The notes beneath the pieces were generated by a model. The model saw only the letters and a program-made list of their open reading frames with translations. It had not been told where the DNA came from and ran no database searches. A program made the position numbers and the translations under genes. This document shows, in pieces, positions 41,153 to 49,677 of a stretch of 64,000 nt of DNA. Origin of the DNA: Olsenella sp. Marseille-P4559 (GTDB lineage: Bacteria > Actinomycetota > Coriobacteriia > Coriobacteriales > Atopobiaceae); the NCBI RefSeq assembly GCF_900605015.1, contig NZ_LR027575.1, forward strand, positions 178,690 through 242,689. The letters run 5' to 3'. The stretch's first letter is position 1. Every line of letters starts with the position of its first letter.

Positions 41153-41286
41153 TGTGTGATGGGCGGCCGTGGCAACGTGCCCCGACTTCTCGGTAGCCAT
41201 TCCGTAAACCAATCGAAGCGCCCGTCTGGCCGGGTTTAGTATGTGTCGTTACAAGCTCGGGGTCATTTCTGTGCGATGGGGGAGTT

Positions 41287-42153
41287 ATGAGGATCACTGA
41301 TAAGCTTGCGGCGGGGCAGACGCTCTCGTTTGAGATCTTTCCACCCAAGGGAGAGATGCCGCTTGAGGAGGCCTATCGAGTTGCATCCCAGATTGCCGAG
41401 AATAGGTCCGACTGGATTTCGGTGACGTATTCCGCGGGAGGCTCGGGGAACTCGGCAAACACCGTTCCCATTGCTGCCAGGATCGAGGGTGACCTTGGGG
41501 TTACCGCGCTGGTGCACCTTACCTGCATGGGCGCAACCGCTGCCGACGTTGACGCCTACGTGGATGGACTGCGCGCGGCTGGCATCCAAAACGTACTGGC
41601 GCTCCGCGGCGACCGCAGGCCCGGCTCGGACGTGGTCGACTTTGCGCACGCCTCAGACCTCATCGCTCACCTGCGAGAGACGACGCCCTCGCTCTGCATC
41701 GGTGCCGCATGCTATCCCGAGGGCCATGTCGAGTCCGCCTCCCTCGATGAGTCTATGCGCACCCTGCGCATCAAGCAGGAGTCGGGGACAGACTTCCTGG
41801 TCTCGCAGCTCTTCTTCGACAATGACGACTTCTATCGCTTCCGTGAGCAGTGCCTGCGCTACCGCATCAAGCTTCCCGTTGTGGCTGGCATCATGCCCTT
41901 CACGAGCGTCAAGCAGATTCAGCGCATGGCATTCAGCTGCGGCGCATCCATCCCCGCAAGGGTCGTGAAGCGTCTCGTGCGTGCAGGGGATGACCCGGTG
42001 GACCAGGCGCGCGCCGGTATCGAGTACGCCTGCGAGCAGATTTGCGACCTTGCCAAGAACGGTGTCGACGGCATCCACATCTATAGCATGAACCACCAGG
42101 AGATTGCCCGCGCCACCCACGACGCCCTTGCAGCCATGGGCTACTTTGGATGA
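41287..42153 (+). CDS. metF: Methylenetetrahydrofolate reductase
   Basis: 288 residues, a typical bacterial MetF TIM barrel. Substrate and FAD residues are in LSFEIFPPKGEM (catalytic Glu near 16), TYSAGGSG, LTCMGAT, LALRGDRRPGS and QLFFDNDDFYRF. FAD and NAD(P)H reduce 5,10-methylene-THF to 5-methyl-THF, the methyl donor for MetH two genes on. The gap of 4 bases to the next gene shows an operon. An AT-rich TTTAGTATG near 41240 is a possible -10 region. Confidence 0.93.
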   Translation: MRITDKLAAGQTLSFEIFPPKGEMPLEEAYRVASQIAENRSDWISVTYSAGGSGNSANTVPIAARIEGDLGVTALVHLTCMGATAADVDAYVDGLRAAGIQNVLALRGDRRPGSDVVDFAHASDLIAHLRETTPSLCIGAACYPEGHVESASLDESMRTLRIKQESGTDFLVSQLFFDNDDFYRFREQCLRYRIKLPVVAGIMPFTSVKQIQRMAFSCGASIPARVVKRLVRAGDDPVDQARAGIEYACEQICDLAKNGVDGIHIYSMNHQEIARATHDALAAMGYFG

Positions 42154-42157
42154 TCCC

Positions 42158-42865
42158 ATGGTCGAGTCGTACACCATAGATTCAATCGACCGCTCCGAGG
42201 TGCTGCGCTACCTGGGCTATGCGGGCCAGGAGATGACGCCCGAGCTCGAGGGGCGTATCGGCAGCGGTGCGAGCCGCTGCCTCTCCATTGGCACCCCTCG
42301 CGGTGCCTGGCGCATCTTCGATGCCGAGGGGCGCGGTACCAAGGAAGACGGCACGCCCTACGTTCGCCTTGCTGGTACGCCTCTGGAGCTTCTCGGCACG
42401 TCCATGCAAAAGCACATGGACGGTGCCGTTGCGGTTGGTGTCATGGCGGTGACCGTGGGCATGGGGGTCGAGCGCGAGCTGCGTCGCCTCTCGCTCACTG
42501 ACCGCGTTGGGCAGGTTGTCTTTGACGCGGCAGCAACAACGCTGGTCGAGCGCGCGGCCGATGCCTGTGAGGCGTCCATCGTATCGGCGGGATACGAGCG
42601 TGGCCTCTTTGCCAACTCCCGCTTTAGCCCTGGCTACGGTGACATGCCCATGACAACGCAGCCCGTGCTCCTCCAGGCCCTCGATGCCCAGCGGCAGCTT
42701 GGCATCACCCTTACAAATACCCTGCTCATGGTACCAACCAAGAGCGTGACGGCAGTGATTGGCCTCTTCGAGACCATCCAGCCATCGACGCACGCAACCT
42801 GCGCCGGCTGCTCCTGCTTTGACTTCTGTACCATTCGGCCCACCGGCCACACCTGCCGCGGATAG
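42158..42865 (+). CDS. Stand-alone methionine synthase activation (AdoMet-binding) protein
   Basis: 235 residues matching the vitamin-B12-dependent methionine synthase activation fold: IDRSEVLRYLGYAGQEMTPEL at the start, AVTVGMGVERELRRLSLTDRVGQVVFDAAATTLVE, and the AdoMet-binding RFSPGYGDMPMTTQPVLLQALDAQRQLGITLT. It ends with a Cys cluster CAGCSCFDFC, not part of classical MetH and perhaps an iron-sulfur or zinc site. In E. coli this domain is fused to MetH; here MetH ends at the B12 domain, so this protein is the separate reactivating partner. It sits between metF and metH. Confidence 0.85.
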   Translation: MVESYTIDSIDRSEVLRYLGYAGQEMTPELEGRIGSGASRCLSIGTPRGAWRIFDAEGRGTKEDGTPYVRLAGTPLELLGTSMQKHMDGAVAVGVMAVTVGMGVERELRRLSLTDRVGQVVFDAAATTLVERAADACEASIVSAGYERGLFANSRFSPGYGDMPMTTQPVLLQALDAQRQLGITLTNTLLMVPTKSVTAVIGLFETIQPSTHATCAGCSCFDFCTIRPTGHTCRG

Positions 42866-42883
42866 CGGCGAGAGGAGCTGCTC

Positions 42884-45391
42884 ATGAGCGTCAAAGATTC
42901 CACTCGGGAAGAGACCCGCTGGCCTAGGGACCGCCTTGTCCTGCGTCCTCGCCGTGTGCGCGACGAGCACCTCGCCTCCGTGCTGCGCGGTGAGGAGTTC
43001 CTGCTCTTTGACGGTGCCATGGGCACGCAGCTACAGGCTCGTGGTCTGGCGGCGGGCGAGTTGCCCGAGCTGCTGTGCCTTACGAATCCCGTGGAGATTC
43101 GCGAGGTGCACGCCGCCTACGTCGCCGCCGGTGCCGAGGTCGTGACAACCAACACCTTCGGTGCCAACGCGACCAAGCTGGGAGATGCCGCAAGCGTCGA
43201 AGAGGTCTTCTCGGCGGCGGTCGCCTGTGCCCGCGATGCCGGTGCCCGCTACGTGGCGGCCGACCTTGGCCCCACCGGACAGCTCCTCGAGCCCATGGGC
43301 CCCCTTCCCTTCGATGACGCATATGACCTCTTTGCCGAGCAGGTGCGCGCCGCAGACGCTGCCGGTGCCGACCTCTTTGTGATCGAGACCATGGCCGACC
43401 TTGCCGAGGCAAAGGCGGCGCTTCTCGCTGTGCGCGAGAACTCGGACCTTCCCGCGTTTGTGACCATGACATTCGGGGAAGACGGGCGCACCTTCCTGGG
43501 CACTACGCCCGAGGCGGCTACGGTCACGCTCTCCTCCCTGGGTGCCGACGTCGTGGGCATCAACTGCGGGTTGGGTCCCGCGGCGGTGGCTCCGCTGGTC
43601 GGGCGCATGCTCCCGTGGGCGTCATGCCCCGTGATGGCGCAGGCGAATGCCGGCCTTCCGCACGTGGTCGACGGCGTGACCACCTACGACGTTGGGCCCG
43701 AGGAGTACGCGAGGGACGTCGAGGGAATGCTGGATGCGGGCATCACCGTGATCGGCGGCTGCTGCGGTACGACTCCAGAGCACATTGCCCGCGAGCGCGA
43801 GCTCCTCTCTGGTCGCGCGCCTGTCGGGCGGCACGTGCGCGACAGCTTTGCCGTGTCGAGTTCCCAGGACGTCTGCTCGCTCGACTATGGGCAGGTGGGA
43901 GTCATTGGGGAGCGCATCAACCCCACAGGAAAGCGCTTGATGAAAGAGGCGCTGCGTTCGGGTGACCACGACTACGTGATGAACATGGCTATCGAGCAGG
44001 GTCGCGCTGGTGCCCAGATCCTCGACGTGAATGCCGGCCTCCCCGAAATAGACGAACGTGCCGTGATGTGCCAGCTGGTCTCGGAGCTCCAGGGCGTGAG
44101 CACGCTCCCCCTGCAGATTGACGCGGCCGAGCCGGCCGTGATCGAGGCCGCCGTGCGCAGCTATCCCGGCAAGGCGCTGGTCAACTCTACCAACGGCAAG
44201 GCGCAGACCATGGCAGACGTGCTGCCCATCGTGAAGCACTATGGCTGCGCTGTGGTGGGGCTCACCCTCGACGAGGACGGCATTCCCTCCACGGCCGAGG
44301 GTCGCCTCGCGGTTGCCAGGAAGATCGTGCGCGAGTGCGAACGGCTTGGCATCCCACGGCATGATGTGGTCATCGACTGTCTCACCATGGCGGCCTCGAC
44401 CGACCAGACCCAGCCGGGGGCCATTCTCGACGCCATTCGCCTGGTCAAGCGGGAGCTTCCCGGCGTGCGCACCGTGCTTGGCGTGAGCAACATCAGCTTT
44501 GGCCTGCCCTTCAGGCCTCTCGTGAACGGCACCTTCCTCGCCGCGGCCTTCTCCGCCGGCCTCGACCTCGCCATCATCAACCCCTGCCTCACGCGCATGA
44601 TGGACGTGGTCGACTCCTGGCGTGTGCTCTCCGGCGAGGACGAGAACGCCCAGCACTTCGTGGCCAACTATGCCGAGAGAAGCGATCGCGCCCCCGTGCC
44701 GGCATCGCCTGCCGAGAAGGGTGCCGTGCCCTCGGCTGTGGCTCCCGCTGAGCCCGCAGATACCGCTGCCCGCGCCCGCGAGCTGGTGCTTGCTGGCCGC
44801 AAGGGGCCCATGCCCGAGGCGGTAGCCCAGGTCATCGCCGAGCACGACCCCATGTACGCCATCAACGAGGTGCTCATTCCCGCGCTCGACGTGGTGGGGG
44901 AGCGCTTCGAGAAGGGCATCTTCTTCCTGCCGCAGCTCATGGCCTCGGCCGAGGCCGCCAAGGCGGGCTTCGAGACCATCAAGAGGGCCGTAGACGCCAA
45001 CGGGCAGGACGCCAACGTTCCCGAGAAGGGCTCAATCGTGGTGTGCACCGTCCACGGCGACATCCACGACATCGGAAAGAACATCGTGCGGATGCTCTTG
45101 GAGAACTACGGCTACAGCGTGATTGACCTCGGCCGAGACGTACCGCCTCAGGTGGTTGCAGACGCCGTGGCGAAAGACCACGTGAGACTCTGCGGGCTCT
45201 CGGCCCTCATGACCGCGACCGTTCCAGCCATGGCAGAGACCATAGAGCTTCTCCGCAAGGACGCCCCCTGGTGCAAGGTCGTGGTTGGCGGTGCCGTGCT
45301 CAACCCCGAGTACGCGAAGATGGTCGGCGCCGACTTCTATGCAAAGGACGCCACCGAGACGGCCCGCATTGCGGCAGAGGTGCTGGGGTAG
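42884..45391 (+). CDS. metH: Cobalamin-dependent methionine synthase (without activation domain)
   Basis: 835 residues. Residues ~35 to 315 form the homocysteine-binding barrel, with zinc cysteines in VGINCG and GGCCGTTPEH. Residues ~335 to 590 are the pterin-binding barrel (VIGERINPTGKRLMKEAL). Residues ~625 to 835 are the B12 cap and Rossmann domains with the cobalt-ligand motif VHGDIHDIGKN (D-x-H-x-x-G) and the GLSALMTATVP loop. The ~300-residue AdoMet activation domain of E. coli MetH is missing, but encoded just upstream. It transfers a methyl group from methyl-THF to homocysteine. Spacing of 18 bases to the upstream gene. Confidence 0.93.
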   Translation: MSVKDSTREETRWPRDRLVLRPRRVRDEHLASVLRGEEFLLFDGAMGTQLQARGLAAGELPELLCLTNPVEIREVHAAYVAAGAEVVTTNTFGANATKLGDAASVEEVFSAAVACARDAGARYVAADLGPTGQLLEPMGPLPFDDAYDLFAEQVRAADAAGADLFVIETMADLAEAKAALLAVRENSDLPAFVTMTFGEDGRTFLGTTPEAATVTLSSLGADVVGINCGLGPAAVAPLVGRMLPWASCPVMAQANAGLPHVVDGVTTYDVGPEEYARDVEGMLDAGITVIGGCCGTTPEHIARERELLSGRAPVGRHVRDSFAVSSSQDVCSLDYGQVGVIGERINPTGKRLMKEALRSGDHDYVMNMAIEQGRAGAQILDVNAGLPEIDERAVMCQLVSELQGVSTLPLQIDAAEPAVIEAAVRSYPGKALVNSTNGKAQTMADVLPIVKHYGCAVVGLTLDEDGIPSTAEGRLAVARKIVRECERLGIPRHDVVIDCLTMAASTDQTQPGAILDAIRLVKRELPGVRTVLGVSNISFGLPFRPLVNGTFLAAAFSAGLDLAIINPCLTRMMDVVDSWRVLSGEDENAQHFVANYAERSDRAPVPASPAEKGAVPSAVAPAEPADTAARARELVLAGRKGPMPEAVAQVIAEHDPMYAINEVLIPALDVVGERFEKGIFFLPQLMASAEAAKAGFETIKRAVDANGQDANVPEKGSIVVCTVHGDIHDIGKNIVRMLLENYGYSVIDLGRDVPPQVVADAVAKDHVRLCGLSALMTATVPAMAETIELLRKDAPWCKVVVGGAVLNPEYAKMVGADFYAKDATETARIAAEVLG

Positions 45392-45393
45392 GA

Positions 45394-46887
45394 CTACATC
45401 ACGCGATGCACGGCGTCGTGCCAGCCTGCCACGAGCTTCTCCACGCGCGCTGGGTCCATCTGGCGGCAGAACACGTCGTCTGACTCGCGCAGCGCCTTGA
45501 GCTCGTCGATGCCGCTCCAGTAGTCCGTGGCGAGTCCCGCGAGAAACGCAGCGCCCAGCGAGGTGGTCTCGGTATTCTGCGGCCTTCTCAGCTCGCAGCC
45601 CAGGATGTCGGCCTGGAACTGCATGAGGAAGTCGTTCGCGCTGGCACCGCCGTCCACATTGAGCACGCCAAGGGGATGCCCGGCGTCTCGGGCCATGGCG
45701 TCGGCTAGGTCGAAAATCTGGTACGCAAGCGCCTCGAGCGCCGCACGGGCTATGTGGTTGCGCGTGGTTCCACGAGTGATGCCGAGGATGGCCCCACGCG
45801 CGTCTGGCTTCCACCAGGGTGCCCCCAGTCCCGTGAACGCTGGCACGATATAGACGCCGCCGGTGTCATCGACGCTCTTGGCCAGCCACTCGGTGTCGGC
45901 GGCGCTCTGGACAATGCCGAGTTGGTCACGGAGCCATTGGATGAGGGCGCCCGCGACAAAGACGGAGCCCTCGAGCGCGTATTCGGTGCCCTCTGCCTCG
46001 GGTGCCGAGGCAACGATGGTTGTGACCAGGTTGCTCGTGCTGAGCTTTGCTTCGTGACCGGTGTGCATGAGCATGAAGCAGCCGGTGCCATAGGTGTTCT
46101 TTGCCTGGCCGGGCTCAAAGCAGCACTGGCCAAAGAGGGCTGCCTGTTGGTCGCCCGCCACACCGGCGATGGGGATGCCCGCCGGCACGCCAGGGTAGCT
46201 TGTCTCGCCAAACGGGCCGCTTGAGCGGCGTACCTCTGGCATCATCGACGCCGGGATCCCAAAGAGGCCGAGCAGGTCCTTGTCCCAGCAGTTCTCGTGG
46301 ATGTTGTAGAGCATCGTGCGGCTGGCGTTGGTGGCATCGGTGGCGTGTACCAGCCCGCCGGTGAGTATCCAGATGAGCCAGGTGTCCACGGTGCCAAAGA
46401 GCAGCTCGCCTGCCTCGGCGTGTTCGCGGGCGCTTGGCACGTTGTCAAGGATCCAGCGTATTTTGCTGGCCGAGAAGTATGCATCGGGAAGAAGACCAGT
46501 CTTCTCTTGAATCATCTGGCGAGCCCCCGGCGTGCTGCAGAGCTGTTCCACGAGGCCCGCCGTGCGTCGGCACTGCCACACGATGGCGTTGTAGACGGGC
46601 TGGCCCGTGGTGGGGTCCCACACGATGGTCGTCTCGCGCTGATTGTCGATGCCAATGGAGTCGATGTTGTCTGCTGTGAGGCCGCGCTTGGCCAAGAGCT
46701 CCGTGAGCGAGCCAAGCTGCGAGTAGAGAATGTCCTGCGGGTTATGCTCGACCCAACCGGGCTTGGGGAAGATCTGCTGGAATGGACGCTGTACGCAGTC
46801 GACCATGCGACCCGCGCGATTGATGAGCACCGCACGGCTGGAGGTAGTGCCCTGGTCGAGCGCAATGACGTACTTCTCGGCTGTCAT
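45394..46887 (-). CDS. glpK: Glycerol kinase
   Basis: 497 residues. FGGY motifs: VIALDQGTTSSRAVL at the N-terminus, GIDNQRETTIVWD, the glycerol-binding GTVDTWLIWILTGG, VAGDQQAALFGQ and GGASANDFLMQFQADIL. It phosphorylates glycerol to glycerol-3-phosphate. ATG at 46887 follows AAGGAGTCCTAGCC. The gap of 2 bases to the lipase gene shows co-transcription. In low-GC Gram-positives GlpK is activated by HPr at a His in the GDQQ-following region; I did not confirm this residue. Confidence 0.94.
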   Translation of the reverse strand: MTAEKYVIALDQGTTSSRAVLINRAGRMVDCVQRPFQQIFPKPGWVEHNPQDILYSQLGSLTELLAKRGLTADNIDSIGIDNQRETTIVWDPTTGQPVYNAIVWQCRRTAGLVEQLCSTPGARQMIQEKTGLLPDAYFSASKIRWILDNVPSAREHAEAGELLFGTVDTWLIWILTGGLVHATDATNASRTMLYNIHENCWDKDLLGLFGIPASMMPEVRRSSGPFGETSYPGVPAGIPIAGVAGDQQAALFGQCCFEPGQAKNTYGTGCFMLMHTGHEAKLSTSNLVTTIVASAPEAEGTEYALEGSVFVAGALIQWLRDQLGIVQSAADTEWLAKSVDDTGGVYIVPAFTGLGAPWWKPDARGAILGITRGTTRNHIARAALEALAYQIFDLADAMARDAGHPLGVLNVDGGASANDFLMQFQADILGCELRRPQNTETTSLGAAFLAGLATDYWSGIDELKALRESDDVFCRQMDPARVEKLVAGWHDAVHRVM

Positions 46888-46889
46888 GG

Positions 46890-47903
46890 CTAGGACTCCT
46901 TGGGTGCGCTGGCAGCAGCGGCTGCGCTTTTCCTGGACACGCGCTTCTCGATCCATGCCAGCACGTCGGCAAAGACCTGCTCATGGCCCGCCTCATTGAG
47001 GATCTCATGCCTCATGTGCGGATAGATCTTCACCGTTACGTCTGCGGAGCCAGCACCACGAGCTAGCGCTGCTGCCTTCTCGACGCCCTCGCCGTTGCTG
47101 CCCACAGGGTCCTCGGCACCGGCAATGTAGAGCAGCGGCAGGTCTCGCGGAACGCCTGCGGCGCATGTGGGTGAGTTGGCTTCGGCGGTGAGAGCGGCAA
47201 GCTCATGGTAGGCGCCCACGGAGAACATGAAGCCGCAGGAGGGGTCTGCAATGTAGTCATCGACGTTCTTGCGGTTGTAGGAGAGCCAATCGAGGTTTGT
47301 CCGGGCGTCGGGGATGGCCTTGCCATAGCCGCCCGCCCCCATGGAGTCGACGAACTCGGAGTGATAGTCCGCACCCCTGAAGAACGCCTCGAGCCACGTG
47401 ATCCGGAGCGCTGCCCTCGACGCTGCGGAGGGAAGAAATCCGGTGCCGCAAACGACCGCCCCCGCCAGGCCCTCCCCATGGCGCGAGACGTAGGCGCGCA
47501 CCTCGAAGCTGCCCATGCTGTGCCCAAAGATCACGTAGCGAGTCCCTGGGGCAACGCGCTCCTGCGCAATGCCGCGCAGGACGCCGATGTCTTCCACGAG
47601 CGCGCGTGCCCCACTCCCAACAGGCAGCTCACCCCAATGCTCTGGGGAGCAGGAGCGGCCGTGCCCTATCTGGTCGTGGCCAACCACGAGGAACCCGTGC
47701 GAAGCGAGGAAGCGTGCAAAGGCGTCGTAACGGTCAATGTGCTCGGCCATACCATGGACGAGCTGCACTACGCCTCGGGGAGCTGGCCTCTCCTCAGCTC
47801 TGGCCGACGCCATGCCCGTCGGCCACCAGGCGCACGCGCTGATGGTCGACACACCGTCTGTCGAGGGGAACGTAAAGCGCTCAAGGGTGACCTCTGTAGA
47901 CAT
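46890..47903 (-). CDS. Alpha/beta hydrolase, monoacylglycerol-lipase-like
   Basis: 337 residues. The oxyanion region VQLVHGMAEHIDRYDAFARFLASHGFLVVGHDQIGHGRS is typical of monoglyceride lipases, the nucleophile elbow is FGHSMGSFE, the acid lies in IAGAEDPVG and the His in YPHMRHEILNE. No signal peptide, so cytoplasmic. It would release glycerol from monoacylglycerol or related esters, supplied directly to the glycerol kinase encoded 2 bases downstream. ATG at 47903 follows GGAAGGAGCAGC. A palindrome upstream may be its operator. Confidence 0.83.
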   Translation of the reverse strand: MSTEVTLERFTFPSTDGVSTISACAWWPTGMASARAEERPAPRGVVQLVHGMAEHIDRYDAFARFLASHGFLVVGHDQIGHGRSCSPEHWGELPVGSGARALVEDIGVLRGIAQERVAPGTRYVIFGHSMGSFEVRAYVSRHGEGLAGAVVCGTGFLPSAASRAALRITWLEAFFRGADYHSEFVDSMGAGGYGKAIPDARTNLDWLSYNRKNVDDYIADPSCGFMFSVGAYHELAALTAEANSPTCAAGVPRDLPLLYIAGAEDPVGSNGEGVEKAAALARGAGSADVTVKIYPHMRHEILNEAGHEQVFADVLAWIEKRVSRKSAAAAASAPKES

Positions 47904-47929
47904 GCTGCTCCTTCCTCTGTCGTGACTGA

Positions 47930-47947
47930 GCAAACATTATTGTTTGC
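47930..47947. promoter_or_regulatory. Palindrome upstream of the lipase-glpK operon
   Basis: GCAAACATTATTGTTTGC has 7-bp perfect arms around a 4-base AT centre, 27 bases before the lipase ATG. It is a likely repressor or activator site; the binding protein is unknown. Confidence 0.55.
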
Positions 47948-48103
47948 CGCTCCCGGAGGTGTGGGTAGATGTCCGTGGCCGCGCAAAATGGAGCTGCGTG
48001 TGGGCAGACAGGGTCGGCGAGTGGTAGGTGCGCGGTGCACTGGGCTCGCACGGCCCCACGGCCTCCCAGTTTCGCAGCCCCTCGCGGATGCTCCCGGCGG
48101 TCG

Positions 48104-48355
48104 TTGCACAAAAGTGCCCTATCGACGGGAAATCCTAGCTGCCATGCACAAAACCGCCCTATCGCGGGGCACTTTGGGATGCGAATATCAGGAATGTAAT
48201 TACTATATTCATACTTATAAATTAATCATGCAGAATATCCATAATCTTGTAACTATTGTTCAGCCATTGATGTCATCGCTCTCAGAAGTCCCCGCGATAG
48301 GGCAGTTTTGTGCATGGAAAGCCGAAATCTCCCGCGTTAGGGGAGTTTTATGCAG
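48104..48355. repeat. 252-bp symmetric repeat module A
   Basis: Four 26-bp units: direct at 48104-48129 and 48144-48169, inverted at 48290-48315 and 48330-48355. Spacers within pairs are 14 bp, so starts are 40 bp apart in both arms, and the core (48170-48289) is 120 bp and mostly AT-rich. Units carry TGCAYAAAA followed by GCCCTATCGCGGGG (the outer ones degenerate at a few bases). The second and third units differ by one base. Spacers hold CGGC-like sequence in some copies. It lies between the lipase and EutH genes, in a 480-bp stretch with no supported gene. It is not a CRISPR, since repeats are inverted and spacers only 14 bp. A second module of identical size is at 57077-57328. Confidence 0.85.
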
Positions 48356-48382
48356 ACCGCCCCGCCTTGGAGTCGATTTGCC

Positions 48383-49600
48383 CTACCCTTGCTGGCCCTC
48401 GAGCGCAAGGTCTTGTGTCTCAAGCTCCTCGGCCTTTCGTATCGCCAGACGTGTCGCAAAGAATATCGCGCAGACGCCCCCTGCGAGCTTGCCCAGCAGC
48501 ACGGGCACGATGAGCGTTGGCTGGAAGTTCGCAGTGAACGAGAGGTGATCGCCAAAGAGGAATGCGCAGCACACGCTGAACGAGATCACAATGACCTTGT
48601 CACGTGCCCTGAGGTCCTTGGCCATGGCAAGTGCGGCAAGCACGTTGGCGGATGCGGTAAGCAGGCCAGCTGTGGCATCTGCGCTCAGGCCCACGGCGCG
48701 ACCGATTTTCGAGAGGGGCTTATCGAGGTATGTCTTGATGAGCCACACCATGGGGAAGGCGCCGCAGAGCATCATGCCAATGGCGCCCGAGACCTCCAGG
48801 GCGCGGAACTGGTCCTGTTCATCCGCGATGATGGGGTCGAAGCCAAAAGAGCCGAAGATGGTCGAGAAGAATCCGGTAAAGTACTCGATGACCACAACGA
48901 CAAAGACAATCTTGAGCACGCTGTCGAGCACGCGACCAAAGACGATGAACCCGTGGATCATCGCATTGGGCCTGGTGGCGAGCCCCACGGCAAGGACCGT
49001 GCAGATGATGATGAGCGGCAACAGGTTATGGGCGATCTGCGACCACGTGAGAGCCAGTTGGTATGTCGCGGCCGCATTGGTCGAGACGGTCTCGCGAATC
49101 ACGGGGTTTGCCAGTGCGATGATCGCGCTTGCCGCGAAGACGCCAATGGGGATGGCGAGAAGCCCGCTCATGACGCCCAAGGCAAGGTACTTGCGGTCTT
49201 TCGCCTCGAGCATCTTGAGCGCAACGGGTACGGTGAAGACGATGGTTGCGCCGGCCATGTAGCCGGTCATCATGGCCATGATCCAGCTCTCGCGCGTCTG
49301 CGCGAGAGCGTCTGCCAGCTGGTAGCCGCCCATGTCAACAGCGACGACCGTCGTGGCTGCCATCGCGGGGTCTGCACCGAGGGTGCCAAAGAGAGGCCCA
49401 AAGACCGCCGAGACAAACGAAGTGAGATAGGGGGCAGACGCCATGATGCCTGCAACTGGCAGGAAGATGGGACCAATGGAGTCGATGCCTGCCACGAATT
49501 CCTTGCCCAGCTCGCTTTCTGGGCGTACGACCGATGCAACGCACCCCGCTACCGCGCAGCCCATGATGATGAAGACGACAATCCTTCCAAAGACTTCCAT
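48383..49600 (-). CDS. eutH: EutH-like ethanolamine transporter
   Basis: 405 residues with about ten to eleven membrane segments. Family segments: GTLGADPAMAATTVVAVDMGGYQLA, MAGATIVFTVPVALKMLEAKDRKYLALGVMSGLLAIPIG, ALEVSGAIGMMLCGAFPM and AFLFGDHLSFTAN, which match the EutH family at the same positions. EutH mediates ethanolamine entry in enterobacteria. No eut lyase or microcompartment genes are near; instead a choline/ethanolamine kinase gene precedes it, so import for phosphorylation rather than catabolism is inferred. ATG at 49600 follows GGGGAGCAGC. Confidence 0.82.
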   Translation of the reverse strand: MEVFGRIVVFIIMGCAVAGCVASVVRPESELGKEFVAGIDSIGPIFLPVAGIMASAPYLTSFVSAVFGPLFGTLGADPAMAATTVVAVDMGGYQLADALAQTRESWIMAMMTGYMAGATIVFTVPVALKMLEAKDRKYLALGVMSGLLAIPIGVFAASAIIALANPVIRETVSTNAAATYQLALTWSQIAHNLLPLIIICTVLAVGLATRPNAMIHGFIVFGRVLDSVLKIVFVVVVIEYFTGFFSTIFGSFGFDPIIADEQDQFRALEVSGAIGMMLCGAFPMVWLIKTYLDKPLSKIGRAVGLSADATAGLLTASANVLAALAMAKDLRARDKVIVISFSVCCAFLFGDHLSFTANFQPTLIVPVLLGKLAGGVCAIFFATRLAIRKAEELETQDLALEGQQG

Positions 49601-49631
49601 GCTGCTCCCCTAGTCGCATCTACATGAAGGT

Positions 49632-49659
49632 GCCCGGCTCGTCATCAGTGACGCCGGGC
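49632..49659 (-). terminator. Hairpin between kinase and eutH genes
   Basis: GCCCGGC pairs with GCCGGGC around an inner GTCA-TCAG-TGAC stem. No T-run follows, so it may attenuate transcription or stabilise mRNA between the two genes. Confidence 0.45.
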
Positions 49660-49677
49660 GCCCTATCGTTTGTTCGA

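Noticed and set aside
48104-48355. CRISPR array
   Set aside because: Repeats occur as two inverted pairs with 14-bp spacers and a 120-bp core, without cas genes; a CRISPR has many direct repeats with 25-40 bp spacers.
47205-48548. Plus-strand frame through module A
   Set aside because: It runs antisense through the lipase gene and across repeat units with no recognisable domains.
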